A stretch of 13,429 nucleotides of DNA, taken from contig CAQBGY010000038.1 in assembly GCA_948759685.1 (NCBI GenBank), positions 1 to 13,429 of the forward strand, written 5' to 3'. The stretch's first letter is position 1. Each line of letters starts with the position of its first letter. Below are positions 12,543-13,429 of this stretch, one piece after another. The notes beneath the pieces are model-generated. The model did no database searches. It was not told where the DNA came from and saw only the letters and a program-made list of their open reading frames with translations. A program made the position numbers and the translations under genes. Origin of the DNA: an uncultured Eubacterium sp. GTDB lineage: Bacteria; Bacillota_A; Clostridia; Lachnospirales; Lachnospiraceae.

Positions 12543-13429
12543 ATGAAAAAAATCACAAAAAAGATTGTGGCTTCTTTTTTGTCACTGACGTTAGTGGTTG
12601 GTATGACAAGTAGCGTATTTGCTGCACATGCTGCAAACGGTGCAAATGTTGCAACAAGTATTAAATGGACATCGTTTTCAATCTGTACACAGGAAGACCA
12701 TGTAGCAGGAGAAGATGGCTCAAAAGCACATCCATGGTGCTGGTATCATTCATTAACACATATCAATACTGCTGAATATCCAGATGGTCAGGTAGAAGGA
12801 AAAGACTTTGCTACAAAGGGCTATGTTGTAAAAGGAGCAACATCTTCAGCAGTAGAATTTTGGGTTGGCAACAGTGGATGGGATGGTGAATACAATCCTA
12901 TGACAGGAGAGCTGGCAGGAGATAATCCGTATGGTCTTAGACTTTTATCTAGTGGATTCCCAGTAGAAAAAGGTAGAACATATGATATTTCTTTTAAAGT
13001 TAGAAGTACATTAAAAGCAAATGTAACAGTAAAAGATGAGGCAGGAAATGAAGTAAAAGATGAAGCTGGTAATGTAGTTAAAAATACTATTACTAAGAAG
13101 CATATTTTGTTTAAAGCATATAATCCTACAGCACCAGGGGAACCGGGAGTAGCATTTACATCGACATCAGGCTGTACAGTAGGTGGTATGATTGAGACTG
13201 ATTCAGCTACAGGAGAAAAGACTGTTACAGCAAAGATTTTAGTACCAAAAACATATGATGGTACGGTAGTAGCACTCAATTTTGCATGTGGAGCGTTCTT
13301 AAAGACATATCCAGATGAAATTGCAATGAGTGGAAGCTTATTCTTTAGTGATATTCAGATTAAGGCTGGTGCACAGTATGCGGTTAAGTACACATATTCT
13401 GTATATGATTTACTTCCATATGTGTACTT
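12543..13429 (+). CDS. secreted CBM-like protein, 3' end outside window
   Basis: Open to the last base: at least 295 codons. Start ATG 12543 follows AGGAGG at 12527-12532. Seen: signal peptide MKKITKKIVASFLSLTLVVG (cut after VFAA or AHAA), then an aromatic- and glycine-rich extracellular segment: WTSFSICTQ, HPWCWYHS, VEFWVGNSGWDGEYNP, YGLRLLSSGFPVEKGRTYDISFKVRST, GTVVALNFACG and GSLFFSDIQIKAG. The GRTYDISFKVRS and FSDIQI elements match the sibling at 11338 (GHIYTVSFKARA, VSDFSI), so it is a third paralogue of the CBM4/9-like type. Residues 163-178 are a tandem 8-residue repeat (VKDEAGNE, VKDEAGNV), probably a duplicated loop. A tyrosine-rich stretch begins at the window edge. It lies 92 nt after its sibling and may share its transcript. 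The C-terminal domain is not visible. Confidence 0.75.
   Translation, partial: MKKITKKIVASFLSLTLVVGMTSSVFAAHAANGANVATSIKWTSFSICTQEDHVAGEDGSKAHPWCWYHSLTHINTAEYPDGQVEGKDFATKGYVVKGATSSAVEFWVGNSGWDGEYNPMTGELAGDNPYGLRLLSSGFPVEKGRTYDISFKVRSTLKANVTVKDEAGNEVKDEAGNVVKNTITKKHILFKAYNPTAPGEPGVAFTSTSGCTVGGMIETDSATGEKTVTAKILVPKTYDGTVVALNFACGAFLKTYPDEIAMSGSLFFSDIQIKAGAQYAVKYTYSVYDLLPYVY

Noticed and set aside
12821..13279. 152-aa minus-strand frame at the window end
   Set aside because: It is antisense to a plus-strand gene with ribosome site, signal peptide and family resemblance, open from 12543 to the end.

Overview
The window looks like a chromosomal piece of a low-GC, spore-forming Clostridium-class bacterium, most likely a gut Lachnospiraceae (Roseburia / Agathobacter / Lachnospira type). 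That placement is inferred from the sporulation sigma pair sigE-sigG, AT-rich codon use, a YdiB-like shikimate dehydrogenase, and secreted proteins ending in lysine-rich Fn3-like domains. No phage, IS, CRISPR or RNA genes were found.

Region 1 (1-3050) is a conserved core block: sigE (sporulation sigma-E, with its pro-sequence), sigG (forespore sigma-G), a YlmC/YmxH-type PRC-barrel protein, nrdR (ribonucleotide reductase repressor) and a YqeG-type HAD phosphatase. It ends in a strong terminator facing aroE. The sigE-sigG junction carries a 9-bp inverted repeat that includes the sigG start codon, with a sigma-F-like promoter between its arms.

Region 2 (3062-5951) is aromatic biosynthesis plus translation. 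aroE lies on the minus strand, divergent from a fused aroD-aroK gene (3-dehydroquinate dehydratase plus shikimate kinase); efp follows. Clean sigma-A promoters precede nrdR, aroDK and efp. Together AroDK and AroE cover three consecutive shikimate-pathway steps.

Region 3 (5952-7258) holds the efp terminator, two near-identical 57-bp structured repeats, and a D-isomer-specific 2-hydroxyacid dehydrogenase.

Region 4 (7259-13429) is an accessory secretome. Three secreted proteins have CBM4/9-like beta-sandwich character and no visible catalytic motif (7259, 11338, and 12543, the last cut by the window end). Between them sits a secreted GH128-like glycosidase (9267). The three complete secreted proteins all end in a strongly cationic Fn3-like module finishing in a (V/I)K(V/I)K tail. 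A tandem OB-fold SSB-like gene (8514) is embedded among them. The intergenic spaces are rich in hairpins: a 23-bp-stem terminator, two 52-bp repeats with a compensatory base-pair change, and dyads over the -10 boxes of secreted genes. The simplest reading is a set of surface or secreted glycan-binding proteins with one beta-1,3-glucanase-like enzyme, retained on the wall by charge. That function is inference.
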